A DNA stretch of 64,000 bases from Enoplolaimus lenunculus. Its lineage: Eukaryota > Nematoda > Enoplea > Enoplida > Thoracostomopsidae. Below the pieces are notes generated by a model. That model had not been told where the DNA came from, made no database searches, and worked only from the letters and a program-made list of their open reading frames with translations. The stretch covers positions 209,967-273,966 of the forward strand of contig JASANG010000694.1 in the NCBI GenBank assembly GCA_030248215.1. The letters are read 5' to 3'. Below, in pieces: positions 51,226 through 62,270 of the stretch (positions are counted from its first letter, which is position 1; every line of letters starts with the position of its first letter). The translations under genes were made by a program, and so were the position numbers.

Positions 51226-51344
51226 AGCCATGACATATATGTACACACAGACAAACATGTCTCACATGCTTATAGGCCCTCTTACGCTCGAGCCAAGCAT
51301 GCTACTGTGGTCATTGCAGCAACGTCAAATACCGATAATGTGCG

Positions 51345-52317
51345 CATGTATTACATTCTTATTGCTTTCCATACATCTATGCAGCAGTGTTTTAAACAAT
51401 GTGTAGCATCAACATGACGGTTACTTAGCCTTCGCCCATTCGCATCTCACAAATACGCATCTCACAAATAGAAGCCAAACAGAAAATAATAACTGCGTAG
51501 TGAACACGGCAATGTAACAAGTTTTGCAAAACGATAACCCTCACCGTAAATCGAACGGATCCCAGTAATTTACCACCTTTTGCTAAAAAGCTAACATTTT
51601 GCTAGAGTTTATAAACATCGCACGCACCCAACCTTGAGTCAGGATTCAACAGTACTTCTGTGAAACGTAACTAGCTAAGGAAGCGGTGTTCGGCACTGAT
51701 ATTTCTTTGTAACATATTATAGGTATTTATAGACATATGAGAACGGAATGTCCCATACAGAAATAACAATAATTCAACGTTGCGGGGATATATTTCGCAA
51801 TTTTGGAGCTCAATCGCCCATCTAACTATTAAGCCTAGAACTCTTGTTATTTTGTATGCAAGTGCACCAGTCGTCAGCATGTTGGATTGCGTAAAACTTT
51901 TTAAATCGGTTTCCAATCCGATGTTCAACCTTCGTTTTTAACTCTGGCTGGCTGGACGGCTCACGGCTCACTCTAATTTTTCAGTGAAGCATATAATCTG
52001 TAATGATGCATCCACGTATTAACGCGCGCTTGTGTAAAAAATTGTCCAGGTTAAGGTAAGGATCTATGAAAAAATTAAAGAAATTCTGCTAGGAGGACGT
52101 TATATTTAGAACTGGTCTTTTTTATTCTGCTTGACAGCATATACAATGTCGTTACGGTTACTAGTACACAGGGCATAAATGTACTTCCAGAATATCAAGA
52201 CACTGTTCGAAGGGACTATTGGTGTATTTTTTGTTTTAATAGCAGAAACGATGCACAAATATTCAAAATTATTTCTCAAAATCCACGCTGTAGCGATAGC
52301 TTGTTTTTTGTCAACAG
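51345..52317. other. Intergenic, weak repeat R relic only
   Basis: A poorly conserved relative of repeat R is visible at about 52010-52210 (CGCGCTTGTGTAAAAAATTGTCC, GACACTGTTCGAAGG). No gene is recognised. Confidence 0.35.
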
Positions 52318-52440
52318 CAGGGTGTAAAACCGGACATCAGTTTCCGGTTCCGGCAAAAATCGGTTTCCGTTTCCATTTCCGTTTCCGTTATAGAAATAAC
52401 AAAAATTATGTTATTTTTACGATTAGAATGCGCTATAATT
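52318..52440. mobile_element. CCGTTT-word MITE, left end
   Basis: Starts CAGGGTGTAAAACCGGACATC, then TTTCCGTTTCC words, like 42410-42788. The right end was not found. Confidence 0.5.
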
Positions 52441-53083
52441 ATTCAAAATGAAATAAAAGTTGCAGAACTCATCCAAAAACTTTAAAATTTCGATACATCC
52501 GCCATTTTTTCTTTGCATCCTTCGATTGTGCTGACAGAAAAACATCATGAAATTTAGCTTGAACTTTAATTTCAATTTAATACTTCAAAATGCCACTGGA
52601 GCAATTTATACCCTTTTTCTTAGGCCACATAAAGAAAATTGATGACAACGTTCACTGAAAGACATCAAATGTCAAAAACAACACTCAAATTGTGGCAAGT
52701 TCAGATATAACTTTAATTATGATTGTCTATTGCTTAATAGATTTCTCGGACGATTTGTCATGATTATGAATTCATGTTTTCAATACAACAGATTTGGATC
52801 TAGAGTGGAATATTTTAAAGAATTTACGGCGGAGTTACGGAATATGACACCTATAACTTTACTGAAGTGTCTTATTACCACGTTTTGGCTGCATGGTCTA
52901 TTGCTGAAAATATACCACCCCTTAAGTTTTTCTGTTTAGTGTTTATATAAACCATGATAGAGAAAACCGCCACCCAAAATATACAGAAAAAATAAACTGG
53001 TGTCATGGCTCAGATTTTACAAATATGTAATGCATTTTCCACATTAATTTGGGTACACGGTTTGGAAAATTGCAACGGCAAAT
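52441..53083. other. Intergenic, nothing recognised
   Basis: AT-rich DNA leading into the tandem triplication. No coding or RNA signal. Confidence 0.4.
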
Positions 53084-55149
53084 GACAACTTTTGCTGTTT
53101 TAAAAATAGCAAGTAGTGCTACTAAATTTTTTAATTTTTACACTTGTTTCAATTTCAAATGACAATAACCCAAATTTTCTCTTTTCAATTTATGTCTTTT
53201 TATAATCGCTGATTGACAACTATGCCTATTGATTTTTCTTCTTCATTAGTCATTGTATGCAAACAAAATAAAAATGTGGACATGTTAATGGCTTTTTATT
53301 GCTGTGGTGTAACCCTGATCATGTAATTCTTGCGATTTTTAATATATACTATAAAAATTTTGCGACTGGCTTCTTGTTACACTTCGTTTGCGAGAACTCT
53401 TGTACCACCTCTTTAAGTCCCAGACTTTTTAGATTTGGGGGCGGTCAGACCTAGTCACGGGCCCTGCTTTTTAGGATTTAGTCTTTAAAATGCGGGCCCA
53501 TGTGTTGAACAGGGCCGGAACAGTAGTATAAGCATATTCCTAATCCTAAAGCCTAAGCCTAAGTCTAAGTCTAAGCCCAAGCCTAAGCCTGAGCCTACAC
53601 TGTAAATTCTAATGAGTTGACTAATCAATTCAGAGAGAGAATTAGTCATTTTTTGACTATTTCTGAGTTGATAACAGTAAATATTAACTCACTCTGAGCT
53701 GGTTTAATGTCTGGTGAGTATACAAATTAACTCAGGATGAGTTCAATCAACTCATAATTCTGAGTTCTGATTGACAACTTTTGCTGTTTTAAAAATAGCA
53801 AGTAGTGCTACTAAATTTTTTAATTTTTACACTTGTTTCAATTTCAAATGACAATAACCCAAATTTTCTCTTTTCAATTTATGTCTTTTTATAATCGCTG
53901 ATTGACAACTATGCCTATTGATTTTTCTTCTTCATTAGTCATTGTATGCAAACAAAATAAAAATGTGGACATGTTAATGGCTTTTTACTGCTGTGGTGTA
54001 ACCCTGATCATGTAATTCTTGCGATTTTTAATATATACTATAAAAATTTTGCGACTGGCTTCTTGTTACACTTCGTTTGCGAGAACTCTTGTACCACCTC
54101 TTTAAGTCCCAGACTTTTTAGATTTGGGGGCGGCAGACCTAGTCACGGGCCCTGCTTTTTAGGATTTAGTCTTTAAAATGCGGGCCCATGTGTTGAACAG
54201 GGCCGGAACAGTAGTATAAGCATATTCCTAATCCTAAAGCCTAAGCCTAAGTCTAAGTCTAAGCCCAAGCCTAAGCCTGAGCCTACACTGTAAATTCTAA
54301 TGAGTTGACTAATCAATTCAGAGAGAGAATTAGTCATTTTTTGACTATTTCTGAGTTGATAACAGTAAATATTAACTCACTCTGAGCTGGTTTAATGTCT
54401 GGTGAGTATACAAATTAACTCAGGATGAGTTCAATCAACTCATAATTCTGAGTTCTGATTGACAACTTTTGCTGTTTTAAAAATAGCAAGTAGTGCTACT
54501 AAATTTTTTAATTTTTACACTTGTTTCAATTTCAAATGACAATAACCCAAATTTTCTCTTTTCAATTTATGTCTTTTTATAATCGCTGATTGACAACTAT
54601 GCCTATTGATTTTTCTTCTTCATTAGTCATTGTATGCAAACAAAATAAAAATGTGGACATGTTAATGGCTTTTTACTGCTGTGGTGTAACCCTGATCATG
54701 TAATTCTTGCGATTTTTAATATATACTATAAAAATTTTGCGACTGGCTTCTTGTTACACTTCGTTTGCGAGAACTCTTGTACCACCTCTTTAAGTCCCAG
54801 ACTTTTTAGATTTGGGGGCGGTCAGACCTAGTCACGGGCCCTGCTTTTTAGGATTTAGTCTTTAAAATGCGGGCCCATGTGTTGAACAGGGCCGGAACAG
54901 TAGTATAAGCATATTCCTAATCCTAAAGCCTAAGCCTAAGTCTAAGTCTAAGCCCAAGCCTAAGCCTGAGCCTACACTGTAAATTCTAATGAGTTGACTA
55001 ATCAATTCAGAGAGAGAATTAGTCATTTTTTGACTATTTCTGAGTTGATAACAGTAAATATTAACTCACTCTGAGCTGGTTTAATGTCTGGTGAGTATAC
55101 AAATTAACACAGGATGAGTTCAATCAACTCATAATTCTGAGTTCTGATT
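53084..55149. repeat. Three tandem copies of a ~689-bp segment
   Basis: Copies run 53084-53772, 53773-54460 and 54461-55149. They are almost identical; visible differences include TTATTGCTG versus TTACTGCTG, one deleted T in copy 2 (GGCGGCAGACC) and AACACAGG in copy 3. Each unit holds unique AT-rich DNA, the left part of a TTAGGC MITE, and the left part of a second MITE nested in it. Only copy 3 continues into the complete MITEs. Confidence 0.95.
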
Positions 55150-55303
55150 GTCCTAACTCAGACTGGGTGATTCAACTCGTTCTGACAGAGTTAAAATCAA
55201 CTCACTGGAATTTACAGTGTAAGCAAAGAAGTTAGTCTAAAGCTTAAACTGACTCTCTTACAGCCCGCCGGAAAACGATCCGACCCTGTTCTATACGTGA
55301 GCC
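54872..55303. mobile_element. TTAGGC-word MITE with nested MITE, complete
   Basis: Begins GGCCCATGTGTTGAACAGGG and ends CCCTGTTCTATACGTGAGCC. The flanks are identical 8-bp duplications AAAATGCG (54864-54871 and 55304-55311). Words are CCTAAG and CTAAGT. The 245-bp block at 54975-55219 is a later insertion. This copy fixes the target duplication length of the family at 8 bp. Confidence 0.85.
54975..55219. mobile_element. MITE with CACTGTAAATTC ends, TA duplication
   Basis: The ends are CACTGTAAATTCTAATGAGTTGA and the inverse of CACTGTAAATTCCAGTGAGTTGA, with TA on each side (54973-54974, 55220-55221). The interior repeats GAGTT/AACTC words. The site matches an undisturbed CCTAAGCCTAAGC line of the host MITE. 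The TA duplication suggests the Tc1/mariner group. Confidence 0.8.
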
Positions 55304-56050
55304 AAAATGCGTAAGCGTTTTGTAAAAGTTTATAAATATTTATACCGGCTCCTACAAGCGTTGTAAAAAAGAAGATCAGTGTACCTGAGCCAAGAACACT
55401 TCAACCAGTTTTTTTGATAGGCTTTGCAAAATATTTGAAAATTTTCTAAAACTGGAGAAAACGAAAAACTGGTGGTGAAGCAATGCAAATTTTTATCAAA
55501 CACAGATAATGAATGTTTTTGAACGTTTTATAGGTGTACCTTTTTGTTTTGAATACCAGGAAACGGTCCTTATTGTGTACGCTATGTTTGTAGCTTGAAA
55601 ATTTATAGGGTAAAAAAATTGACCACCGCCTCCAGCAAATTTTATTGAGCTCCGGCTCTGGCAAATTTTGTTGGCCTCCGACTCCGGCTGCAGCTCCTGT
55701 GGTTTCTTCATCTAGTGCTTCCTGCTGAAGGCCAGGAAGGAAAATAGTTTTAAAAAATGAAATATTTATTTTAATATAGGTAAAGTTTGCTATTCAGCGT
55801 TCACAATCAGTTCGTTTTTTAAAACTGCACTGTAGGCCTGCGGAAAAGCATGCAAACAAGCAAGAGCCGAGCTGTGTTTTTGAGAATGCATGAAATGTAT
55901 TGGTTATCGCAATCTTTGCTCTTCAACTACATATATCGTGGTGCAACCAGAGGTAAATATTGTAGATGGATACGGATATTTTAATCCAGAATAGTCGTAG
56001 ACGCAGGTAAAACCGGAGGTGGGACGAAAATTTTGATGCTTTTCCCAACA
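55304..56050. repeat. CTCCGGCTCCGG-word fragments
   Basis: Between 55620 and 55700 there are words such as GAGCTCCGGCTCTGGC and GACTCCGGCTGC, and a further patch near 55940-56020 (GTGCAACCAGAGG, AAACCGGAGG). They look like one or two decayed CCGG-word MITEs. No gene is seen. Confidence 0.4.
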
Positions 56051-56932
56051 AATTGCTGTATAAATATAAAAAAAGTATTATTCTTTAAAAATGTAAAATA
56101 TGTAAATATTTTCGTGTTTTAAAAACACTGTTAATTTTTTGCGATATCTTGACATTTTTTCTTTTTATACGCACGCATAAAATCATTTCACCACTGAAAT
56201 TGTCGGAACCCTTCCTGCATTACCCGATATAGCACTCGTTCCAAAATGGTATTGAAATGACTGAAGCATTTATTTTTGAGAGGCATGTGTGGAGCTAGGG
56301 CAATTGTGGTCATCATATCCCGGCCCATGTACCTCAAGGCCGAACCATTTGTCGTATCAAGCATCGAATTCAAGCAAGCTAAACTTTTTTATGGGATTGT
56401 GTCGTCTGGCTTCGTTGTTTTCAATATACGACACCCTTGATCCCCAGGCTAGCCTGTAGGAGGCTGTGAGAGTGGAAGTGTGCAACGGTCTACTGTTAAT
56501 GATTAAACGTGTGGGCACTTGAAAAATGCTTCTGCTTGCTTTCTTTTTTATTTTAGCTCTCTATAAAATATCATTGGCCGAAATAGCAACACTTCACAGA
56601 TGTTTTCTCTTTTAAAAACATCAAAAACTATGTAGGATACTTTGCACTCCTGTACAGGGGAGTCTGCAGAAAATTTTTGGTTCCGCCTCTGCCAATCGCG
56701 TGTACGCCATGTTGTTTTTGGCCGCGTCTATACAATAACCTATGTACCGACAAAAAATGAAAAATTTAATATATAAAAAACTAAAAATAATTATCATAGG
56801 GACACGGTAGTGTCACTATTATATGTTTCTTCCAAAAGTGTTCACGTCTCTCTTATGTTTCTATCAAAAGTCTATTATTTCTACTATTCTGTTTTGGTGG
56901 TATTTATATACAAACGTATGTCATTCAAGATC
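56051..56932. other. Intergenic, no supported gene
   Basis: A 61-codon minus-strand frame (56188-56373) has no known domain. A hydrophobic plus-strand frame upstream of 56933 could extend the putative gene that follows, but has no clear start or acceptor. Confidence 0.35.
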
Positions 56933-57686
56933 ATGGCAACCGGTGTTCATGCGCTATATTTAAGAAAAAATTGTCGAAGTATTAAACGTAAACGTTTTCA
57001 TAAGAATCGGAAGCGCAAAGTTTCGCCTTCGTATTTGGATTCAAATCTTGTCGCAAGGTGTTTTACAGAATCGTAGATTGTAACAATGCAATTTTTTATG
57101 TGCTACATAAGTTATCTCAACCGTATACGTTAAGCTATTTATTTAACGAAAATACTATTGTTTAGTACGTATATATGCGAAACATGTTAAGTGGACAATT
57201 ACGAAAAACATTAGCTTATATATGATTACAAATTAGTAACATAGCTAGTTTTTTATGTGTATTTTTTGCCAAGGTGCGTTTTTGAAAACGTAGACGTAAC
57301 CTCAAGTTGTCGAAAACTGTTTATTTACGAGCTAGAACCTTATGGCTGCAAAGCTTTTCATTCAAAATGGTGGTCCCTTAAAGTTTAACATATTATTATA
57401 TAAAACATACAAACCTTCTCCAAATTTGTGCAACGAATAACATTAGTAAAGCTTATATTTTGCGAATATGTGAATGATAGAGACTCTTGATAAATCTGTG
57501 CGTGTTTTAATAATTTTTTCGGTCATTTCTTGAATCATTAGCCATGCAAATATGAAAACAGTACCGTTGAACTCGGCTCGTCGAGATCTGTGTGACGCCA
57601 TGGTGGATGCAGGAATTTCAAAAGGATCGGTCGCTCAACGTGTAATACTGCAAAAAAGACGAGAGCGAAGTCGAACGCTAATTTAA
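56933..57686 (+). CDS. Putative two-exon gene, function unknown
   Basis: Exon 1 is 56933-57057 and exon 2 is 57542-57686. The donor AG|GTGTTT and the acceptor ATCATTAG match in phase, giving 89 residues. The product is very basic (KNCRSIKRKRFHKNRKRKV in exon 1, QKRRERSRTLI at the end) with a middle line RRDLCDAMVDAGISKGSV. I do not recognise the family. The frame upstream of the ATG stays open and hydrophobic, so exon 1 may really start earlier and include a membrane helix. Exon 2 lies in a unit duplicated downstream. The second copy has an in-frame stop after DAG-I, and in the inverted third copy most of the exon is deleted. The open exon against a broken copy mildly favours a real gene, but the call is weak. 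Confidence 0.3.
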
Positions 57687-58207
57687 TGCTGAATCTTAAT
57701 TCAAAACCTTTCTCTTGATTCAAGTTGTGGCGGTTTAGGCCGGAGTGGCACCCATTGCATCCGCCAGTGGTATGAGAGACACTTTTTATTTAATTCGTAA
57801 TAGTTGCCTAGATTTTACATTCGCGTGGGTTTTTTCTAAACCTAGATTTACATTTAAGCTCAAAGTTTACGCGTAAAGTATAGATATCAGTTTTGATTTA
57901 CTGCTCGATGTATTATTGGTAGCACCAAGTTGAGCACTGAAATGTCCAAAATTCGGTTTAGAATATTTGAAGAAATTTTGACGTGCAAAATCAACACCAT
58001 TAATTTAATAAGGTTCCCAATACCTAATAAATAAAAATGAAATTACGAAAGCGCGACTTTTGTGATTGTGAAAATGTAGTTTTTAATTTTCATGGAAATA
58101 TAGCTTAACAGTTCTAAAACAATTATAACGTGAGTATATATGACTTCAAATTTGAATATTTTCGCACTTAAGGTAAATTTACATCAAATTCTTTCTAAAG
58201 CTTAGTA

Positions 58208-59387
58208 ACTAGAATGAAAAGTGCCCCGATGTGGCCATAGAAAACGATATGTTTCGGTTAGTAAAATTTTTAGTTCAATACCGCTAGTATTACAATTTCC
58301 ATGCATGCGTATAAAGTTTTAAAACTAGATTAATTTGATGCCAATCAGCGTCCTCCCGAAACACGACACAACAATACTATAGAATTAATAAAAGTTAAAT
58401 CACTGAGTTTGATTGACTGCGTAACGGAAACATATCCGCAACTTTTCCGGAGAAAAGTCACAATAGATAGTAAAGTGTCCCGACGAGGCTATAGAAAACG
58501 ATAACGCATCAAGTTTTGGAGCTGTATAAATTTTGTACCGTACAGTGCCCTCTCCATACTTGGCTAAACGGTACCCAGATTTTAAACTTTTAAAACATTA
58601 AAATATTTGAGTGAGTACGTAGCGAAACAATATTTGCAACTTTGCTGACGAAATCTGCGTTGTATTCCAATGACGGCCAGTGTAAAGATCAGGGGCGGAA
58701 CGTTTTTCTGCGGGACTAGAATAGAATACGCTTAAGGTTTAGATTTTTTGCTGGGCTTAGGCTTAGGATTATGCTCATTCTTACGCTTAGGTTTAGGCTT
58801 AGGAATATGCTCTTGCTAACGCTTATGCTTAGGCTTAGGATTAGGAATATGCTTATAATACTGATCCGCTTCTGTTCTTTACATTGAGCCAATTGACGAA
58901 CAAACACGTTTTTAATATTGGGCCACCAGCATTTTACGCTTAATTTCTACTTATATACCCTTTTTAAAACCCAAAATTTTTCTGCATATATTCGAAACTT
59001 CAGTTTACTAAGTGCAAGAAACTAATGTCATGAGTGTGTACTCAAATTTTTTTACATCAACCATAATTCGTCATTTATATTCTAGTATTTATTTCTTGTT
59101 TTAATATTTCAAAACAGTGGATTACATGTCTATTTGGCCGCTGTCAGAGAAAGTTGCGGATATGTTTCCGTTACGCAGTCAATCAAACTCAATGATTTAA
59201 CTTTTATTAATTCTATAGTATTGTTGTGTCGTGTTTCGGGAGGACGCTGATTGGCATCAAATTAATCTAGTTTTAAAACTTTATACGCATGCATGGAAAT
59301 TGTAATACTAGCGGTATTGAACTAAAAATTTTACTAACCGAAACATATCGTTTTCTATGGCCACATCGGGGCACTTTTCATTCTAGT
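58208..59387. mobile_element. Long-TIR element E, copy 1 (1180 bp)
   Basis: Starts ACTAGAATGAAAAGTGCCCC and ends with its inverse. The inverted arms run about 240 bp, from there to the line GTAACGGAAACATATCCGCAAC. The middle contains a TTAGGC-word MITE (about 58677-58892) and no coding frame. It is a foldback-like or long-TIR non-autonomous DNA element. I could not fix a target duplication because the copies are embedded in a duplicated unit. Confidence 0.75.
58677..58892. mobile_element. TTAGGC-word MITE nested in element E
   Basis: Begins GGCCAGTGTAAAGATCAGGG and ends CTTCTGTTCTTTACATTGAGCC. It has long tracts of GCTTAGGCTTAGGATTA. The same insertion is present in all three copies of E (also about 61079-61294 and, inverted, 62772-62990), so it predates the duplications. 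Confidence 0.75.
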
Positions 59388-59942
59388 TTGTCGCAAGGTG
59401 TTTTACAGAATACGTAACCAAAAAACAAAAAAAACAACTACACTCATATTCATTAACGATTCAGAGATGACTAAAAGATTGTAACAATGCAATTTTTTAT
59501 GTGCTACATAAGTTATCTCAACCGTATACGTTAAGCTATTTATTTAACGAAAATACTATTGTTTAGTACGTATATATGCGAAACATGTTAAGTGGACAAT
59601 TACGAAAAACATTAGCTTATATATGATTACAAATTAGTAACATAGCTAGTTTTTTATGTGTATTTTTTGCCAAGGTGCGTTTTTGAAAACGTAGACGTAA
59701 CCTCAAGTTGTCGAAAACTGTTTATTTACGAGCTAGAACCTTATGGCTGCAAAGCTTTTCATTCAAAATGGTGGTCCCTTAAAGTTTAACATATTATTAT
59801 ATAAAACATACAAACCTTCTCCAAATTTGTGCAACGAATAACATTAGTAAAGCTTATATTTTGCGAATATGTGAATGATAGAGACTCTTGATAAATCTGT
59901 GCGTGTTTTAATAATTTTTTCGGTCATTTCTTGAATCATTAG

Positions 59943-60087
59943 CCATGCAAATATGAAAATAGTACCGTTGAACTCGGCTCGTCGAGATCTGTGTGACGCC
60001 ATGGTGGATGCAGGAATTTGAAAAGGATCGGTCGCTCAACGTGTAATACTGCAAAAAAGACGAGAGCGAAGTCGAACGCTAATTTAA
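59943..60087 (+). pseudogene. Broken copy of putative exon 2
   Basis: Matches 57542-57686, but a C-to-G change makes TGA at 60019-60021 after the sequence for DAGI. No copy of exon 1 precedes it; only the last bases of that exon are present at 59388. Confidence 0.6.
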
Positions 60088-60609
60088 TGCTGAATCTTAA
60101 TGCAAAACCTTTCTCTTGATTCAAGTTGTGGCGGTTCAGGCCGGAGTGGCACCCATTGCATCCGCCAGTGGTATGAGAGACACTTTTTATTTAATTCGTA
60201 GTAGGTGCCTAGATTTTACATTCGCGTGGGTTTTTTCTAAACCTAGATTTACATTTAAACTCAAAGTTTACGCGTAAAGTATAGATATCAGTTTTGATTT
60301 ACTGCTCGATGTATTATTGGTAGCACCAAGTTGAGCACTGAAATGTCCAAAATTCGGTTTAGAATATTTGAAGAAATTTTGACGTGCAAAATCAACACCA
60401 TTAATTTAATAAGGTTCCCAATACCTAATAAATAAAAATGAAATTACGAAAGCGCGACTTTTGTGATTGTGAAAATGTAGTTTTTAATTTTCATGGAAAT
60501 ATAGTTTAACAGTTCTAAAACAATTATAACGTGAGTATATATGACTTTAAATTTGAATATTTTCGCACTTAAGGTAAATTTACATCAAATTTCTTCCTAA
60601 AGCTTAGTA

Positions 60610-61789
60610 ACTAGAATGAAAAGTGCCCCGATGTGGCCATAGAAAACGATATGTTTCGGTTAGTAAAATTTTTAGTTCAATACCGCTAGTATTACAATTT
60701 CCATGCATGCGTATAAAGTTTTAAAACTAGATTAATTTGATGCCAATCAGCGTCCTCCCGAAACACGACACAACAATACTATAGAATTAATAAAAGTTAA
60801 ATCATTGAGTTTGATTGACTGCGTAACGGAAACATATCCGCAACTTTTCCGGAGAAAAGTCACAATAGATAGTAAAGTGTCCCGACGAGGCTATAGAAAA
60901 CGATAACGCATCAAGTTTTGGAGCTGTATAAATTTTGTACCGTACAGTGCCCTCTCCATACTTGGCTAAACGGTACCCAGATTTTAAACTTTTAAAACAT
61001 TAAAATATTTGAGTGAGTACGTAGCGAAACAATATTTGCAACTTTGCTGACGAAATCTGCGTTGTATTCCAATGACGGCCAGTGTAAAGATCAGGGGCGG
61101 AACGTTTTTCTGCGGGACTAGAATAGAATACGCTTAAGGTTTAGATTTTTTGCTGGGCTTAGGCTTAGGATTATGCTCATTCTTACGCTTAGGTTTAGGC
61201 TTAGGAATATGCTCTTGCTAACGCTTATGCTTAGGCTTAGGATTAGGAATATGCTTATAATACTGATCCGCTTCTGTTCTTTACATTGAGCCAATTGACG
61301 AACAAACACGTTTTTAATATTGGGCCACCAGCATTTTACGCTTAATTTCTACTTATATACCCTTTTTAAAACCCAAAATTTTTCTGCATATATTCGAAAC
61401 TTCAGTTTACTAAGTGCAAGAAACTAATGTCACGAGTGTGTACTCAAATTTTTTTACATCAACCATAATTCGTCATTTATATTCTAGTATTTATTTCTTG
61501 TTTTAATATTTCAAAACAGTGGATCACATGTCTATTTGGCCGCTGTCAGAGAAAGTTGCGGATATGTTTCCGTTACGCAGTCAATCAAACTCAATGATTT
61601 AACTTTTATTAATTCTATAGTATTGTTGTGTCGTGTTTCGGGAGGACGCTGATTGGCATCAAATTAATCTAGTTTTAAAACTTTATACGCATGCATGGAA
61701 ATTGTAATACTAGCGGTATTGAACTAAAAATTTTACTAACCGAAACATATCGTTTTCTATGGCCACATCGGGGCACTTTTCATTCTAGT
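60610..61789. mobile_element. Long-TIR element E, copy 2 (1180 bp)
   Basis: Same length and ends as copy 1, with the nested TTAGGC MITE. The right end is followed by unrelated sequence. Confidence 0.75.
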
Positions 61790-62270
61790 TAAAATATGTA
61801 TGTCTGTGCCATCCGCTTTTTTACTGTCTTCACCGCCCTTATCTTGAAGCGTCAGGACATGTTTTTAAATGTTTGAGGTACAAGGTAGTTATACGAATCC
61901 TTTCAGAAAACAATATAGCCGTTTTGTCATTTGAATTACTGTTCGTATAAAAACTTAACAAATATAATTCTAGGTTGCGCTAATAAGAACTAAACGTAGG
62001 AATTCCCTAAATACAACCATTGCTAAAAAGTTCAACATTTAAACATTCAAAACTGCAACATTCCCACCGTTGAAATTAAAATACTAACAAAACTAATAAA
62101 AAATACAAATAAATACTAAAACAAATAAAATATATAACTTAAATTATGCAAAGCCGCTAATTAATATAAAAAAAAAAAAAAAAAAATTATAAAAATCAGA
62201 AGGATGCAGAAAAAAAAAAAAAAAAAAAAAAACAATACAAGTTACAACAAAACAAAAACAACATAATCAA
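61790..62270. other. Spacer at the centre of the palindrome
   Basis: About 480 bp of AT-rich, apparently single-copy DNA with A-runs at about 62167-62186 and 62209-62232. No coding signal. It separates the direct copy of the unit from the inverted one. Confidence 0.6.

Larger units (their letters stand above)
57049..59387. repeat. Duplicated unit, copy 1 (S1 + E1)
   Basis: Begins inside TTGTCGCAAGGTGTTTTACAG, the end of putative exon 1, and runs to the end of the long-TIR element E1. Compared with copy 2 it lacks about 61 bp after TTTTACAGAAT. The two copies otherwise differ at only a few positions per kilobase. Confidence 0.9.
59388..61789. repeat. Duplicated unit, copy 2 (S2 + E2)
   Basis: Direct repeat of 57049-59387. 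The junction at 59387/59388 joins the end of E1 (TTCTAGT) to TTGTCGCAAGG. E2 spans 60610-61789. At 61789 the repeat stops exactly at the outer end of E2. Confidence 0.9.

Noticed and set aside
57538-57723. Minus-strand 61-codon frame repeated at 59939-60124
   Set aside because: It is opposite the better supported plus-strand exon 2 of the putative gene and is repeated only because the whole DNA unit is duplicated.
58716-58907. Ser/Leu/Ile-rich minus-strand frame repeated at 61118-61309
   Set aside because: It is the TTAGGC-word array of a MITE read as protein.
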